Of a DNA stretch of 64,000 nucleotides, positions 8,477-18,779 are shown piece by piece. Made by a program: the position numbers and the translations under genes. The number at the start of each line of letters is the position of its first letter. The stretch's first letter is position 1. The notes beneath the pieces were generated by a model, which saw only the letters and a list, made by a program, of their open reading frames with translations, did no database searches and was not told where the DNA came from. Origin of the DNA: Cupriavidus sp. D39 (GTDB lineage: Bacteria > Pseudomonadota > Gammaproteobacteria > Burkholderiales > Burkholderiaceae); contig NZ_JAPNLE010000009.1 of NCBI RefSeq assembly GCF_026627925.1, positions 4,898,001 to 4,962,000 of the forward strand, written 5' to 3'.

Positions 8477-10855
8477 ATGGTTGAACTCGAGATCGACGGC
8501 AAGAAGGTTGAGGTTGCTGAAGGCAGCCTGGTGATGGAAGCCGCCCGCCAGCTGGGCACCTACATCCCGCACTTCTGCTACCACCGTAAATTGTCCATCG
8601 CGGCGAACTGCCGCATGTGCCTGGTTGAGGTTGAGAAGGCGCCCAAGGCGCTGCCCGCCTGCGCCACGCCCGTCACCCCTGGCATGAAGGTCTTCACCAA
8701 TTCGGAGAAGGCAGTCAAGGCCCAGAAGTCGGTGATGGAATTCCTGCTGATCAACCACCCGCTGGATTGCCCGATCTGCGATCAGGGCGGCGAGTGCCAG
8801 CTGCAGGATCTGGCCGTGGGCTACGGCGCATCGGAATCGCGCTACAAGGAAGAAAAGCGCGTCGTCTTCCACAAGAACGTGGGCCCGCTGATCTCCATGG
8901 AAGAGATGAGCCGCTGCATCCACTGCACCCGCTGCGTGCGCTTTGGCCAGGAAGTGGCCGGCGTGATGGAGCTGGGCATGCTGGGCCGCGGCGAGCACTC
9001 CGAGATCACGACCTTCGTTGGCCAGACCGTGGATTCGGAACTGTCCGGCAACATGATCGACCTGTGCCCGGTCGGCGCGCTGACCAGCAAGCCGTTCCGC
9101 TACTCGGCCCGTACCTGGGAGCTGGCACGCCGCAAGTCGGTGTCGCCGCACGATGGCCTGGGCGCGAACCTGGTGGTGCAGACCAAGAACCAGCGCGTGA
9201 TGCGCGTGCTGCCGCTGGATAACGAAGCCGTCAACGAATGCTGGCTGTCCGACAAGGACCGCTTCTCGTACGAGGGCCTGAACAGCCCGGACCGCCTCAC
9301 CAAGCCGCTCGTCAAGCAGGGCGGCGAGTGGATGGAAACCGACTGGCAGACCGCGCTGGAATACGTGGCCAATGGCCTCGCGAGCATCAAGCGCGACCAT
9401 GGCGCCGACCAGATCGCCGCGCTGGCCAGCCCGCACAGCACGCTGGAAGAACTCCACCTGCTGGGCAAGCTGGTGCGTGGCCTGGGCAGCGACAACGTCG
9501 ACTTCCGCCAGCGCCAGACCGATTTCTCGGCCGCCGTCAAGGGCGCGCCGTGGCTGGGCCTGCCGATTGCCGACGTCTCCACGCTGCAACGCGTGCTGGT
9601 GGTCGGTTCGTCGCTGCGCAAGGATCATCCGCTGCTGGCCGCGCGTCTGCGCCAGGCTGGCAAGAAGGGTGCCCGCGTGGCCGTGCTCGGGGCTACCGCC
9701 GACGACCTGCTGATGCCGCTGGCCGCACGCATTGATGTGGCGCCGTCCGGCTGGACCGCAGCCCTGGCCGGCGTGGCCCGTGCCGTTGCCGCCGCCAAGG
9801 GCGTGGCCGCGCCGGCGGGCACCGATGGCTTCGATGGCGACGACAAGTCCAAGCTGGTGGCCGACGCGCTGCTGTCGGGCGAGCGCCGCGCCGTGTTCCT
9901 CGGCAACGAGGCCGTGCGTCACCCGCAATTCGCCACGCTGCACGCGCTGGCACAGTGGATCGCCACGGAAACCGGCGCCACGCTGGGCTTCCTGACCGAA
10001 GCCGCGAACACCGTCGGTGGCTATATCGCCGGCGCGCTGCCGCAAAACGGCGGCGCCAACGCGCAGGCCATGTTCGATACGCCGCGCCGCGCCTACGTGC
10101 TGCTGAACACGGAACCCGAGTTCGATGCCGCCAACCCGAGCCAGGCGCTGGCCGCGCTGGCCCAGGCCGGCACCGTGGTGGTGCTGTCCGCGTTCCGCTC
10201 GGACGCCGCGCTGCAATACGCTGACGTGATCCTGCCGGTGACCCCGTTCACCGAAACCGCCGGCACGTTCGTGAACTGCGAAGGCCTGCCGCAAAGCTTC
10301 AACGGCGTCGTCCGTGCGCTGGGCGATTCGCGTCCGGGCTGGAAGGTGCTGCGCGTGCTGGGCAACCTGCTGGACGTGCCTGGCTTCGACTTCGAGACCG
10401 CCGAGAGCGTGCGCGACGAAGTGCTGGCCAAGCCGGTCGCACCGCAACTGAACAACGGCACCGACGCGGCCATCCGCGTGACCGCCCGGGTGGCAGGTGG
10501 GATCGAGCGCATCGCCGATGTGCCGATCTACCACGCCGACCCGATCGTGCGCCGTGCCGATTCGCTGCAGCTGTCCGCAGCCGCGCGCCGCGCCATGCAA
10601 GCCGGCCTGTCGGCCGACCTGTTCGCCTCGCTGGGCGTGCAGGCTGGCGACCCGGTGCGCGTGACGCAAGGGCAGGGCAGCGTGGTGCTGCCGGCCGCCC
10701 TCGAAGCCGCGTTGCCTGCCGGCACCGTGCGCGTGTCCGCCGGCACCGTTGCCGCGACCACGCTGGGCGCACCGTTCGGCACCGTCACCGTAGAGAAAGC
10801 CATCGACCTGGCCGCCACCGCGAAGGGCGCGGCCGAGCCGGCGGCCACGGCATAA
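8477..10855 (+). CDS. nuoG: NADH-quinone oxidoreductase subunit G
   Basis: NuoG is the largest peripheral-arm subunit and carries several iron-sulfur clusters. In this 792-residue protein the N-terminal ferredoxin domain has Cys34, Cys45, Cys48 and Cys62 for N1b. His94, Cys98, Cys101 and Cys107 match the N5 site. Cys147, Cys150, Cys153 and Cys197 match N4. A molybdopterin-oxidoreductase-like domain follows from about residue 215 to the end, without catalytic function in this family. The C-terminus is Ala-rich. The gene is intact within the nuo operon. Confidence 0.98.
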   Translation: MVELEIDGKKVEVAEGSLVMEAARQLGTYIPHFCYHRKLSIAANCRMCLVEVEKAPKALPACATPVTPGMKVFTNSEKAVKAQKSVMEFLLINHPLDCPICDQGGECQLQDLAVGYGASESRYKEEKRVVFHKNVGPLISMEEMSRCIHCTRCVRFGQEVAGVMELGMLGRGEHSEITTFVGQTVDSELSGNMIDLCPVGALTSKPFRYSARTWELARRKSVSPHDGLGANLVVQTKNQRVMRVLPLDNEAVNECWLSDKDRFSYEGLNSPDRLTKPLVKQGGEWMETDWQTALEYVANGLASIKRDHGADQIAALASPHSTLEELHLLGKLVRGLGSDNVDFRQRQTDFSAAVKGAPWLGLPIADVSTLQRVLVVGSSLRKDHPLLAARLRQAGKKGARVAVLGATADDLLMPLAARIDVAPSGWTAALAGVARAVAAAKGVAAPAGTDGFDGDDKSKLVADALLSGERRAVFLGNEAVRHPQFATLHALAQWIATETGATLGFLTEAANTVGGYIAGALPQNGGANAQAMFDTPRRAYVLLNTEPEFDAANPSQALAALAQAGTVVVLSAFRSDAALQYADVILPVTPFTETAGTFVNCEGLPQSFNGVVRALGDSRPGWKVLRVLGNLLDVPGFDFETAESVRDEVLAKPVAPQLNNGTDAAIRVTARVAGGIERIADVPIYHADPIVRRADSLQLSAAARRAMQAGLSADLFASLGVQAGDPVRVTQGQGSVVLPAALEAALPAGTVRVSAGTVAATTLGAPFGTVTVEKAIDLAATAKGAAEPAATA

Positions 10856-10873
10856 GAAGAGCGAGAAAGAAAC

Positions 10874-11938
10874 ATGATCGACTGGATTACCTCGCAAGGA
10901 CAGAATCTCTTCGGCGGCGCCTGGACGCCGCTGTGGATCCTGATTCGCGCCGTGGTCATTGTGGTGCCGCTGCTGTTGTGCGTGGCCTACCTGATCCTGT
11001 GGGAGCGCAAGCTGATTGGCTGGATGCACGTGCGTATCGGCCCGAACCGGGTCGGCCCGCTGGGCCTGCTGCAGCCGATCGCCGACGTGCTCAAGCTGCT
11101 GCTCAAGGAAGTGATGATGCCCACGCAGGTCAGCCGGGGCATGTACCTGGTTGCCCCGCTGATGGTGCTGATGCCCGCCGTGGCGATCTGGGCGGTGATT
11201 CCGTTCCAGGCCGAAGTGGTGATGGCCAACGTCAACGCCGGCCTGCTGTACGTGATGGCGATCAGCTCGGTCGGCGTCTACGGCGTGATCCTGGCCGGCT
11301 GGGCCTCCAACTCCAAGTACGCCTTCATCGGCGCCATGCGCGCCGCGGCGCAGATGGTGTCGTATGAAATCGCCATGGGCTTTGCCCTGGTGACGGTGCT
11401 GATGGTGTCGGGCAGCCTGAACCTGTCGGCGATCGTCAATTCGCAGAACACCGGCTACTTCGCCAATATGGGGATCAACGTACTGTCGTGGAACTGGCTG
11501 CCGCTGCTGCCCATGTTCGGCGTGTACTTCATCTCCGGCGTGGCCGAAACCAACCGCCACCCGTTCGACGTGGTGGAAGGCGAGTCGGAAATCGTGGCTG
11601 GCCACATGATCGAGTACTCGGGCATGGGCTTCGCGCTGTTCTTCCTGGCTGAGTACATCAACATGATCGTCATCTCGACGATGACCGCGCTGATGTTCCT
11701 GGGAGGCTGGGCGCCGCCGTTCGAAAGCTTCATCACCAATGCGGTCCCGGGCTTCTTCTGGCTGCTGATCAAGGTATTCCTGCTGCTGTCGGTGTTTATC
11801 TGGATCCGTGCTTCGTTCCCGCGCTACCGCTATGACCAGATCATGCGCCTGGGCTGGAAGATCTTCATCCCGCTGACCGTGGGCTGGCTGATCATCGTGG
11901 CGATCTGGATCCGGTCGCCCTGGAATATCTGGCACTGA
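10874..11938 (+). CDS. nuoH: NADH-quinone oxidoreductase subunit H
   Basis: NuoH is the membrane subunit that joins the peripheral arm to the proton-pumping arm and lines the quinone tunnel. The 354-residue, eight-helix protein has the family loops [19 protein letters not shown] near the N-terminus and [19 protein letters not shown] with its conserved acidic residues. A GAGAAAGAAAC purine-rich ribosome site precedes the ATG. Confidence 0.98.
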   Translation: MIDWITSQGQNLFGGAWTPLWILIRAVVIVVPLLLCVAYLILWERKLIGWMHVRIGPNRVGPLGLLQPIADVLKLLLKEVMMPTQVSRGMYLVAPLMVLMPAVAIWAVIPFQAEVVMANVNAGLLYVMAISSVGVYGVILAGWASNSKYAFIGAMRAAAQMVSYEIAMGFALVTVLMVSGSLNLSAIVNSQNTGYFANMGINVLSWNWLPLLPMFGVYFISGVAETNRHPFDVVEGESEIVAGHMIEYSGMGFALFFLAEYINMIVISTMTALMFLGGWAPPFESFITNAVPGFFWLLIKVFLLLSVFIWIRASFPRYRYDQIMRLGWKIFIPLTVGWLIIVAIWIRSPWNIWH

Positions 11939-12003
11939 ACGGCCAAAGCAAGGGCGCAACCGCATTCGGCGGCGCCCTGTGGAATCATTAGGAAGCAATC
12001 GTC

Positions 12004-12495
12004 ATGCTGCTCGCCATCAAGGACTTCTTCAACAGCCTGCTCCTGAAGGAACTCTTCAAGGGCATGGCTCTGACCGGGCGCTATCTCTTCGCGCGCAAGA
12101 TCACAGTCCAGTTCCCCGAAGAGAAAACGCCGATGTCGCCGCGTTTTCGCGGCCTGCACGCGCTGCGCCGCTACCCCAACGGGGAAGAGCGCTGCATCGC
12201 CTGCAAGCTGTGCGAAGCGGTTTGCCCGGCCGTGGCCATCACCATCGAGTCCGATGCCCGCGCCGACGGCACCCGCCGCACCACGCGCTATGACATCGAC
12301 CTGACCAAGTGCATTTTCTGCGGCTTCTGCGAAGAGGCCTGCCCGGTCGACGCCATCGTCGAGACGCATATCCTCGAATACCACGGCGAGAAGCGCGGCG
12401 ACCTGTACTTCACCAAGGACATGCTGCTGGCCGTGGGCGACCGCTACGAACCGCAGATCGCCGCGGCCAAGGCCGCGGACGCCAAGTACCGCTGA
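12004..12495 (+). CDS. nuoI: NADH-quinone oxidoreductase subunit I
   Basis: NuoI is an 8Fe ferredoxin-like subunit that links NuoG to NuoB through clusters N6a and N6b. The 163-residue product has the two classical motifs [13 protein letters not shown] and [13 protein letters not shown]. An amphipathic N-terminal helix (about residues 8-30) docks it on the membrane in this family. The length is normal. Confidence 0.98.
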   Translation: MLLAIKDFFNSLLLKELFKGMALTGRYLFARKITVQFPEEKTPMSPRFRGLHALRRYPNGEERCIACKLCEAVCPAVAITIESDARADGTRRTTRYDIDLTKCIFCGFCEEACPVDAIVETHILEYHGEKRGDLYFTKDMLLAVGDRYEPQIAAAKAADAKYR

Positions 12496-12650
12496 TAAGG
12501 CGCATTACAGGGCGCGTGCGCTGAGTCTGGCACACGTTGCCAATGAATAGTGAATCGGGCCCCGTGCGGGGCTAACGAAAAGGATGCCGCAAGGGGCAGG
12601 CCACCGGGGGTGGCTTGTGCCGGAAGGCTCAGAGAGGATCCGACAGGACC
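12496..12650. other. 155-base spacer between nuoI and nuoJ with a small GC hairpin
   Basis: GCCCC at 12559-12563 can pair with GGGGC at 12568-12572 around a four-base loop, with no T run behind it. No reading frame in the gap looks real. The spacer may carry processing or attenuation signals inside the operon, but nothing definite is seen. Confidence 0.3.
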
Positions 12651-13301
12651 ATGGAACTCACGACCACCATCTTCTATGTCTTTGCGCTGGTGCTGGTGCT
12701 CTCCGCACTGAAAGTCATCACCGCGAAGAACCCGGTGCACTCCGCACTGTTCCTCGTGCTGGCGTTTTTTACGGCAGCCGCCATCTGGATGCTGCTGAAG
12801 GCCGAATTCCTCGCCATCCTGCTGGTGCTCGTGTATGTGGGCGCGGTGATGGTGCTGTTCCTGTTCGTGGTGATGATGATCGATGTCGACATCGAACACC
12901 TGCGACGGGACTTCTGGACCTATGTGCCGCTGGCCTCGGTGGTCGGTGCGATGATCATTGCGGAAATGGCCACCGTGCTGGTGCGTAACTTCATCGGCAC
13001 GACCACGCCGCTGAACAACGTGGTACACGGCCCGGAATATTCCAACACCGCCGAGCTCGGCAAGCTGATCTACACCGACTACAACTACGCCTTCGAAGTG
13101 GCCGGCATCATTCTGCTGGTGGCCATCATCGCCGCCGTGGCGCTGACGCTGCGCCACCGCAAGGACAGCAAGGCGCAAGACGTCGGCGTGCAGTTGCGTA
13201 CCCGTCGCCAGGACCGCGTGCGCCTGGTCTCGATGCCCAGCGAAGCCCGTGCCGGCACCCAAGCCAGCCCGGATGCCGCGGCTGCCGCTAACAAGAACTA
13301 A
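12651..13301 (+). CDS. nuoJ: NADH-quinone oxidoreductase subunit J
   Basis: NuoJ is a membrane-arm subunit with five helices, one carrying the pi-bulge in the middle of complex I. The 216-residue product begins [19 protein letters not shown] and includes [18 protein letters not shown] and [17 protein letters not shown], both family signatures. The ATG at 12651 was chosen over a frame extension of 12 residues because it starts the conserved helix. The last 50 residues are a charged, poorly conserved tail. Confidence 0.96.
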   Translation: MELTTTIFYVFALVLVLSALKVITAKNPVHSALFLVLAFFTAAAIWMLLKAEFLAILLVLVYVGAVMVLFLFVVMMIDVDIEHLRRDFWTYVPLASVVGAMIIAEMATVLVRNFIGTTTPLNNVVHGPEYSNTAELGKLIYTDYNYAFEVAGIILLVAIIAAVALTLRHRKDSKAQDVGVQLRTRRQDRVRLVSMPSEARAGTQASPDAAAAANKN

Positions 13302-13318
13302 AAGCCCGGAGAAACGCT

Positions 13319-13624
13319 GTGCTCTCTCTCGCCCATTTCCTCGTGCTCGGTGCGATCCTGTTCGCCATCAGCATCGTTGGTATTTTCCTGAACCGCAAGA
13401 ACGTGATCGTGCTGCTGATGGCGATCGAGCTGATGCTGCTTGCGGTCAATATGAACTTCATCGCCTTCTCGCACTATCTGGGCGACCTGGCAGGACAGGT
13501 TTTCGTTTTCTTCATCCTCACGGTGGCTGCGGCCGAATCGGCAATCGGCCTTGCAATCCTGGTCGTGCTGTTCCGCAACCTGGACACGATCAACGTGGAC
13601 GACATGGATACCCTCAAGGGCTGA
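13319..13624 (+). CDS. nuoK: NADH-quinone oxidoreductase subunit K
   Basis: NuoK is a small three-helix subunit of the proton-translocating arm. The 101-residue product uses a GTG start at 13319 after a CCCGGAG ribosome site. It has the characteristic [20 protein letters not shown] with the conserved buried Glu of helix 2, and [14 protein letters not shown] with the second conserved Glu. The length matches the family exactly. Confidence 0.97.
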   Translation: MLSLAHFLVLGAILFAISIVGIFLNRKNVIVLLMAIELMLLAVNMNFIAFSHYLGDLAGQVFVFFILTVAAAESAIGLAILVVLFRNLDTINVDDMDTLKG

Positions 13625-13683
13625 TCCCCGTCGCTACGTTATGAACCAAGACCGTTCTCCGACCGCACACCACTAAGCGTCCT

Positions 13684-15783
13684 ATGGCAACCACGCTCGA
13701 CCCCAACCTGCTACTGGCGATTCCGCTCGCACCGCTCGCCGGTGCAGCCATCGCCGGCCTGTTCGGCACCAAGTTCTTCGGCCTGATCTCCTCGGAGACG
13801 CGCGCCGGCCGCACGCTGGCCCACACCGTGACGATTCTCGGTGTGGCGATTTCCTGCCTGCTGTCGATCATCGTGCTGATGGACGTCATGAACGGCGCGA
13901 GCTTCAACGCCACCGTGTACGAGTGGATGAAGATCGGCGACCTGAAGATGGAAGTGGGCTTCCTGGTCGACTCGCTGACCGCGATGATGATGGTGGTGGT
14001 GAGCTTCGTCTCGCTGATGGTGCACATATACACCGTCGGCTACATGAGCGAAGACCCCGGCTATAACCGCTTCTTCGCCTACATCTCGCTGTTCACCTTC
14101 TCGATGCTGATGCTGGTGATGAGCAACAACTTCCTGCAGCTGTTCTTCGGCTGGGAAGCTGTGGGCCTGGTGTCCTACCTGCTGATCGGCTTCTGGTACA
14201 CCCGCCCGACCGCCATCTTCGCCAACCTGAAGGCCTTCCTGGTCAACCGCGTGGGTGACTTCGGCTTCATTCTCGGCATTGGCCTGCTGCTGGCCTACAG
14301 CGGCAGCATGAACTACACCGACGTCTTCGCCGCGCGCGACCAGCTCGCCACGGTGATCTTCCCGGGCACCGACTGGCTGATGATCACGGTCGCCTGCATC
14401 TGCCTGTTCATCGGCGCCATGGGCAAGTCGGCCCAGTTCCCGCTGCACGTCTGGCTGCCTGACTCGATGGAAGGCCCGACCCCGATCTCCGCGCTGATCC
14501 ACGCCGCCACCATGGTGACGGCCGGCATCTTCATGGTCGCGCGCATGTCGCCGCTGTTCGAGCTGTCGGACACCGCGCTGTCGTTCGTGCTGGTCATCGG
14601 CGCCATTACCGCGCTGTTCATGGGCTTCCTGGGCATCATCCAGAACGACATCAAGCGCGTGGTGGCCTACTCCACGCTGTCGCAGCTGGGCTACATGACG
14701 GTTGCCCTGGGCGCCTCGGCTTACTCGGTGGCCGTGTTCCACCTGATGACCCACGCGTTCTTCAAGGCACTGCTGTTCCTGGCGGCCGGCTCGGTCATCA
14801 TCGGCATGCATCATGACCAGGACATCCGCAACATGGGCGGCCTGCGCAAGTACATGCCGATCACCTGGATCACCTCGCTGGTGGGCTCGCTGGCGCTGAT
14901 CGGCACGCCGTTCTTCGCGGGCTTCTACTCCAAGGACTCGATCATCGAGGCCGTGGCCGAGTCGCATATCCCGGGCTCCGGCTTTGCTTACTTCGCGGTG
15001 CTGGCCGGCGTGTTCGTCACGGCGTTCTACTCCTTCCGCATGTACTTCCTGGTGTTCCACGGCGAAGAGCGTTTCGGCAAGGAAGAGCACCACGCGCATC
15101 ACGCGGGCAACCACGAAGACGAGGAAGTCACGGCCGACCATCATCACGGCCTGGCCCCGGGCGAGAAGCCGCACGAGTCGCCGTGGGTTGTCACGCTGCC
15201 GCTGGTGCTGCTGGCGATCCCTTCGGTGGTGATCGGCGCCATCGCGATCGGTCCGATGTTGTTCGGCGACTTCTTCAAGCACGGCGTGGCCTTCAAGGAC
15301 GTGATCTACGTCGGCGAGAACCACCATGCGATGGAAGAGCTTGGACAAGCCTTCCACGGCTGGGTGGCGATGGGCCTGCATTCGCTGACCACGCCGGTGC
15401 TGTGGCTGGCGATCGCCGGTGTGGTGCTGTCCTGGTTCTTCTACATGAAGCGCCCGGACATCCCGGCTGCCATCAAGCAACGTTTCTCGGGCCTGTACAC
15501 GCTGCTCGACAACAAGTACTACATGGACGCGATCAACCAGGTCGTGTTTGCCCGCGGTGCCCGTCTGCTCGGCACCGGCCTGTGGAAGGGCGGCGACCAG
15601 GGCCTGATCGATGGCCTGGTGGTCAACGGTGCCGCGCGCGTGGTGGCCTGGTTCGCGTCGGTAAGCCGTTACCTGCAATCCGGCTACATCTATCACTACG
15701 CATTCGCCATGATCCTGGGCATGTTGATACTGCTGACGATGACGGTGTTCGGCACCTCGTTCGCCACGGTGAGCGCCAAGTAA
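13684..15783 (+). CDS. nuoL: NADH-quinone oxidoreductase subunit L
   Basis: NuoL is the distal antiporter-like subunit of complex I. The 699-residue protein has a typical Mrp-like core (FFGWEAVGLVSYLLIGFW, MEGPTPISALIHAATMVTAG, and HAFFKALLFLAAGSVI with its conserved Lys) and a C-terminal lateral helix. A loop at about residues 468-490 is rich in His and acidic residues (HHAHHAGNHEDEE, DHHHG). Such an insertion is seen in some beta-proteobacterial NuoL proteins; whether it binds metal is unknown. The nuoM start follows 13 bases after the stop. Confidence 0.98.
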   Translation: MATTLDPNLLLAIPLAPLAGAAIAGLFGTKFFGLISSETRAGRTLAHTVTILGVAISCLLSIIVLMDVMNGASFNATVYEWMKIGDLKMEVGFLVDSLTAMMMVVVSFVSLMVHIYTVGYMSEDPGYNRFFAYISLFTFSMLMLVMSNNFLQLFFGWEAVGLVSYLLIGFWYTRPTAIFANLKAFLVNRVGDFGFILGIGLLLAYSGSMNYTDVFAARDQLATVIFPGTDWLMITVACICLFIGAMGKSAQFPLHVWLPDSMEGPTPISALIHAATMVTAGIFMVARMSPLFELSDTALSFVLVIGAITALFMGFLGIIQNDIKRVVAYSTLSQLGYMTVALGASAYSVAVFHLMTHAFFKALLFLAAGSVIIGMHHDQDIRNMGGLRKYMPITWITSLVGSLALIGTPFFAGFYSKDSIIEAVAESHIPGSGFAYFAVLAGVFVTAFYSFRMYFLVFHGEERFGKEEHHAHHAGNHEDEEVTADHHHGLAPGEKPHESPWVVTLPLVLLAIPSVVIGAIAIGPMLFGDFFKHGVAFKDVIYVGENHHAMEELGQAFHGWVAMGLHSLTTPVLWLAIAGVVLSWFFYMKRPDIPAAIKQRFSGLYTLLDNKYYMDAINQVVFARGARLLGTGLWKGGDQGLIDGLVVNGAARVVAWFASVSRYLQSGYIYHYAFAMILGMLILLTMTVFGTSFATVSAK

Positions 15784-15796
15784 GGAAAACTAGAAA

Positions 15797-17263
15797 ATGG
15801 TTCTGTCTTTCGCTATCTGGCTGCCAATCTTTTTTGGCTTGCTGGTCCTTGCCTCGGGTTCCGACCGTAGTGCTGGCTACGTCCGCTGGATGTCGCTGTT
15901 CGGCTCGATCGCCAGCTTCGTCGTGACGCTGCCGCTGGTATTGCACTTCGACCGTTCCACGGCTGCCATGCAGTTCGTCGAGAAGTCGAACTGGATCGAG
16001 CGCTTCAACATCAACTACCACCTGGGTGTCGACGGCATCTCGATGTGGTTCGTGGTGCTGACCGCCTTCATCACGGTGATCGTGGTGATCTCCGCCTGGG
16101 AAGTGATCACTGAGCGCGTGGCCGAGTACATGGCCTCGTTCCTGATCCTGTCGGGCCTGATGGTCGGCGTGTTCTGCGCGCTCAACGGCATGCTGTTCTA
16201 CGTGTTCTTCGAAGCCACGCTGATCCCGATGTACATCATCATCGGTGTCTGGGGCGGCCCGAACCGTGTGTACGCAGCCTTCAAGTTCTTCCTCTACACG
16301 CTGCTCGGCTCGCTGCTGACGCTGGTCGCGCTGCTGTACCTGTACAGCAAGACCGGCACCTTCGACATCCTCGAATGGCACCAGGCCAAGCTGTCGATGA
16401 ACGAGCAGATCGCCCTGTTCATCGCGTTCTTCCTGGCCTTCGCGGTCAAGGTGCCGATGTGGCCGGTCCACACCTGGTTGCCTGACGCGCACGTGGAGGC
16501 GCCGACCGGTGGTTCGGTGGTGCTGGCCGCCATCATGCTGAAGCTGGGCGCCTACGGTTTCCTGCGGTTCTCGCTGCCGATCGCGCCGGATGCCAGCCAT
16601 AGCATGGCCACCTTCATCATCACCATCTCGCTGATCGCCGTGATCTACATCGGCCTGGTCGCGATGGTGCAGGCCGACATGAAGAAGCTGGTGGCGTATT
16701 CGTCGATCGCCCACATGGGCTTCGTCACGCTGGGCTTCTTCATCTTCAACGAGATCGGCATCGAGGGCGGCATCATCCAGATGATCTCCCACGGCTTTAT
16801 CTCGGGCGCCATGTTCCTTTGCATCGGCGTGCTGTATGACCGCGTGCATTCGCGCCAGATCGCCGATTACGGCGGTGTGGTGAACACCATGCCGAAGTTC
16901 GCGGCGCTGTCGGTGTTCTTTGGCATGGCCAACTGCGGCTTGCCGGCCACCTCGGGTTTCGTCGGCGAGTTCATGGTGATCCTGGGCGCGGTCAAGTTCA
17001 ACTTCTGGATCGGCCTGCTGGCAGCCACCGCGCTGATCCTCGGCGCCGCCTATTCGCTGTGGATGGTCAAGCGCGTGATTTTTGGCGACGTGGTGCACAA
17101 GCACGTGGCCGAACTGGTCGACCTGAACAAGCGCGAGTTCTTCATGCTCGGCCTGCTGGCGATCGCGACGCTCTATATGGGCCTGTATCCGAAACCCTTC
17201 ACCGATGTGATGCACGCCTCTGTTGTGAACCTGCTGTCGCACGTGGCGCAGTCGAAGCTGTAA
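15797..17263 (+). CDS. nuoM: NADH-quinone oxidoreductase subunit M
   Basis: NuoM is an antiporter-like, proton-pumping membrane subunit. The 488-residue, roughly 14-helix protein contains FYVFFEATLIPMYIIIGVWG with the conserved Glu, then AVKVPMWPVHTWLPDAHVEA and the ADMKKLVAYSSIAHMGFV helix. All are diagnostic of NuoM. The gene has an AAGGAAAAC ribosome site and is complete. Confidence 0.98.
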   Translation: MVLSFAIWLPIFFGLLVLASGSDRSAGYVRWMSLFGSIASFVVTLPLVLHFDRSTAAMQFVEKSNWIERFNINYHLGVDGISMWFVVLTAFITVIVVISAWEVITERVAEYMASFLILSGLMVGVFCALNGMLFYVFFEATLIPMYIIIGVWGGPNRVYAAFKFFLYTLLGSLLTLVALLYLYSKTGTFDILEWHQAKLSMNEQIALFIAFFLAFAVKVPMWPVHTWLPDAHVEAPTGGSVVLAAIMLKLGAYGFLRFSLPIAPDASHSMATFIITISLIAVIYIGLVAMVQADMKKLVAYSSIAHMGFVTLGFFIFNEIGIEGGIIQMISHGFISGAMFLCIGVLYDRVHSRQIADYGGVVNTMPKFAALSVFFGMANCGLPATSGFVGEFMVILGAVKFNFWIGLLAATALILGAAYSLWMVKRVIFGDVVHKHVAELVDLNKREFFMLGLLAIATLYMGLYPKPFTDVMHASVVNLLSHVAQSKL

Positions 17264-17281
17264 TCGGGGAGAGAAACAAAC

Positions 17282-18757
17282 ATGCAACCGTCCTCGACAT
17301 TGGCACCTGTGGCGCCAATCATTTTCCTGGCGATCGCGATCGCCGCGGTCAACTGGATCGACCTTGCCCGTGGCAAGACCCGGTCCAGCGTGGCCTATCC
17401 GCTGTCGCTGCTCACCACGCTCGTGCTGACCGTGTGGTTCGGCCTGAACGCCGCCGCCGGCGAGACACACTACGCCTTCACCAACCTGGTGGTGGTGGAT
17501 CCGATGGCCAATGTGCTGTCGGCCTTCGCCTCCGGCGCGCTGTTCGTCACGCTGGTCTATACGCGCAGCTACCTGGCTGACCGCGACATGTACAGCGGCG
17601 AGTTCTACATGCTCGCGCTGTTTACGCTCGGCGGCCAGATCGTGATGATCACCGGCAACAACTTCCTGACCCTGTACCTGGGCCTGGAACTGCTGTCGCT
17701 GGCGTCCTACGCGCTGGTGGCGCTGCGTCGCGATAACCGTGTGACTTCCGAATCGGCCATCAAGTACTTCGTGCTGGGCGCGCTGGCCTCGGGCTTCCTG
17801 CTGTACGGCATGTCCATGCTGTACGGTGCTACCGGTTCGCTCAACCTCGGCCAAGTGTTCCGCGTCGTGGAGTCGGGCCGCGTCAACACCACCATGCTGG
17901 CCTTTGGCGTGGTCTTCCTGGTGGCGGGCATTGCGTTCAAGATGGGCGCCGCGCCGTTCCACATGTGGATTCCGGATATCTACCAGGGCTCGCCGACCGC
18001 GGTGACGCTGCTGATCGCCGGCGCACCGAAGCTTGCCGCCTTCGCCATGGCGCTGCGCCTGCTTGTGGAAGGCCTGCTGCCGCTGGCGGTGGACTGGCAA
18101 GTGATGCTGGTCGTGCTGGCTGTGGCCTCGCTGGCGATCGGCAACCTGACCGCCATCGTGCAGACCAACCTGAAGCGGATGCTGGCGTATTCCACCATCT
18201 CGCACATGGGCTTCCTGCTGCTGGGCATGCTTTCCGGCGTGGCCGACGGCAAGGCCGACGGCGCCGCCAGCGCCTACGGTTCGTCGATGTTCTACGCCGT
18301 GACCTACGTGATCACCACGCTGGGCACCTTCGGCATCATCCTGCTGCGCGCCGGCAAGGATTTCGAGGCCGAGACCCTGGACGACCTCAAGGGCTTGTCG
18401 CGCAAGAATCCGTGGTACGCGCTGCTGATGCTGGTGATGATGTTCTCGCTGGCCGGCATCCCGCCGACCATGGGCTTCTACGCCAAGCTGGCCGTACTCG
18501 AGGCGGTGGTCCGCAGCGGCATGACCTGGCTGGCCGTGGTCGCGGTGCTGTTCTCGCTGATCGGCGCGTTCTACTACCTGCGCGTGGTCAAGCTGATGTA
18601 CTTCGACGCGCCGACCGACGACGTCAAGCTGGAATCGTCGATGGGCCTGCGCTCGATGCTGACCCTGAACGGCGCGGTCATCATTGCCCTGGGCCTGTTC
18701 CCGGCAGCGTTGATGAACCTGTGCTACCAGGCCATCCGCGCCACGCTGGCGTCCTGA
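17282..18757 (+). CDS. nuoN: NADH-quinone oxidoreductase subunit N
   Basis: NuoN is the third antiporter-like subunit, closest to the quinone module. The 491-residue protein shows LTLYLGLELLSLASYALVAL with the conserved Glu, KMGAAPFHMWIPDIYQGSP and QTNLKRMLAYSTISHMGFL. It is the last of the 14 nuo genes. DUF2818 starts only 22 bases later and is probably in the same transcript. Confidence 0.98.
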   Translation: MQPSSTLAPVAPIIFLAIAIAAVNWIDLARGKTRSSVAYPLSLLTTLVLTVWFGLNAAAGETHYAFTNLVVVDPMANVLSAFASGALFVTLVYTRSYLADRDMYSGEFYMLALFTLGGQIVMITGNNFLTLYLGLELLSLASYALVALRRDNRVTSESAIKYFVLGALASGFLLYGMSMLYGATGSLNLGQVFRVVESGRVNTTMLAFGVVFLVAGIAFKMGAAPFHMWIPDIYQGSPTAVTLLIAGAPKLAAFAMALRLLVEGLLPLAVDWQVMLVVLAVASLAIGNLTAIVQTNLKRMLAYSTISHMGFLLLGMLSGVADGKADGAASAYGSSMFYAVTYVITTLGTFGIILLRAGKDFEAETLDDLKGLSRKNPWYALLMLVMMFSLAGIPPTMGFYAKLAVLEAVVRSGMTWLAVVAVLFSLIGAFYYLRVVKLMYFDAPTDDVKLESSMGLRSMLTLNGAVIIALGLFPAALMNLCYQAIRATLAS

Positions 18758-18779
18758 TGCACGACGGCGGCGTAGCGAT

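Noticed and set aside
7127..11998. A 1623-residue open frame on the minus strand over nuoF-nuoI
   Set aside because: It is the antisense of well-established complex I genes. GC-rich codon bias leaves such frames open. Its composition (His-, Arg-, Gln-rich) is typical of shadow frames.
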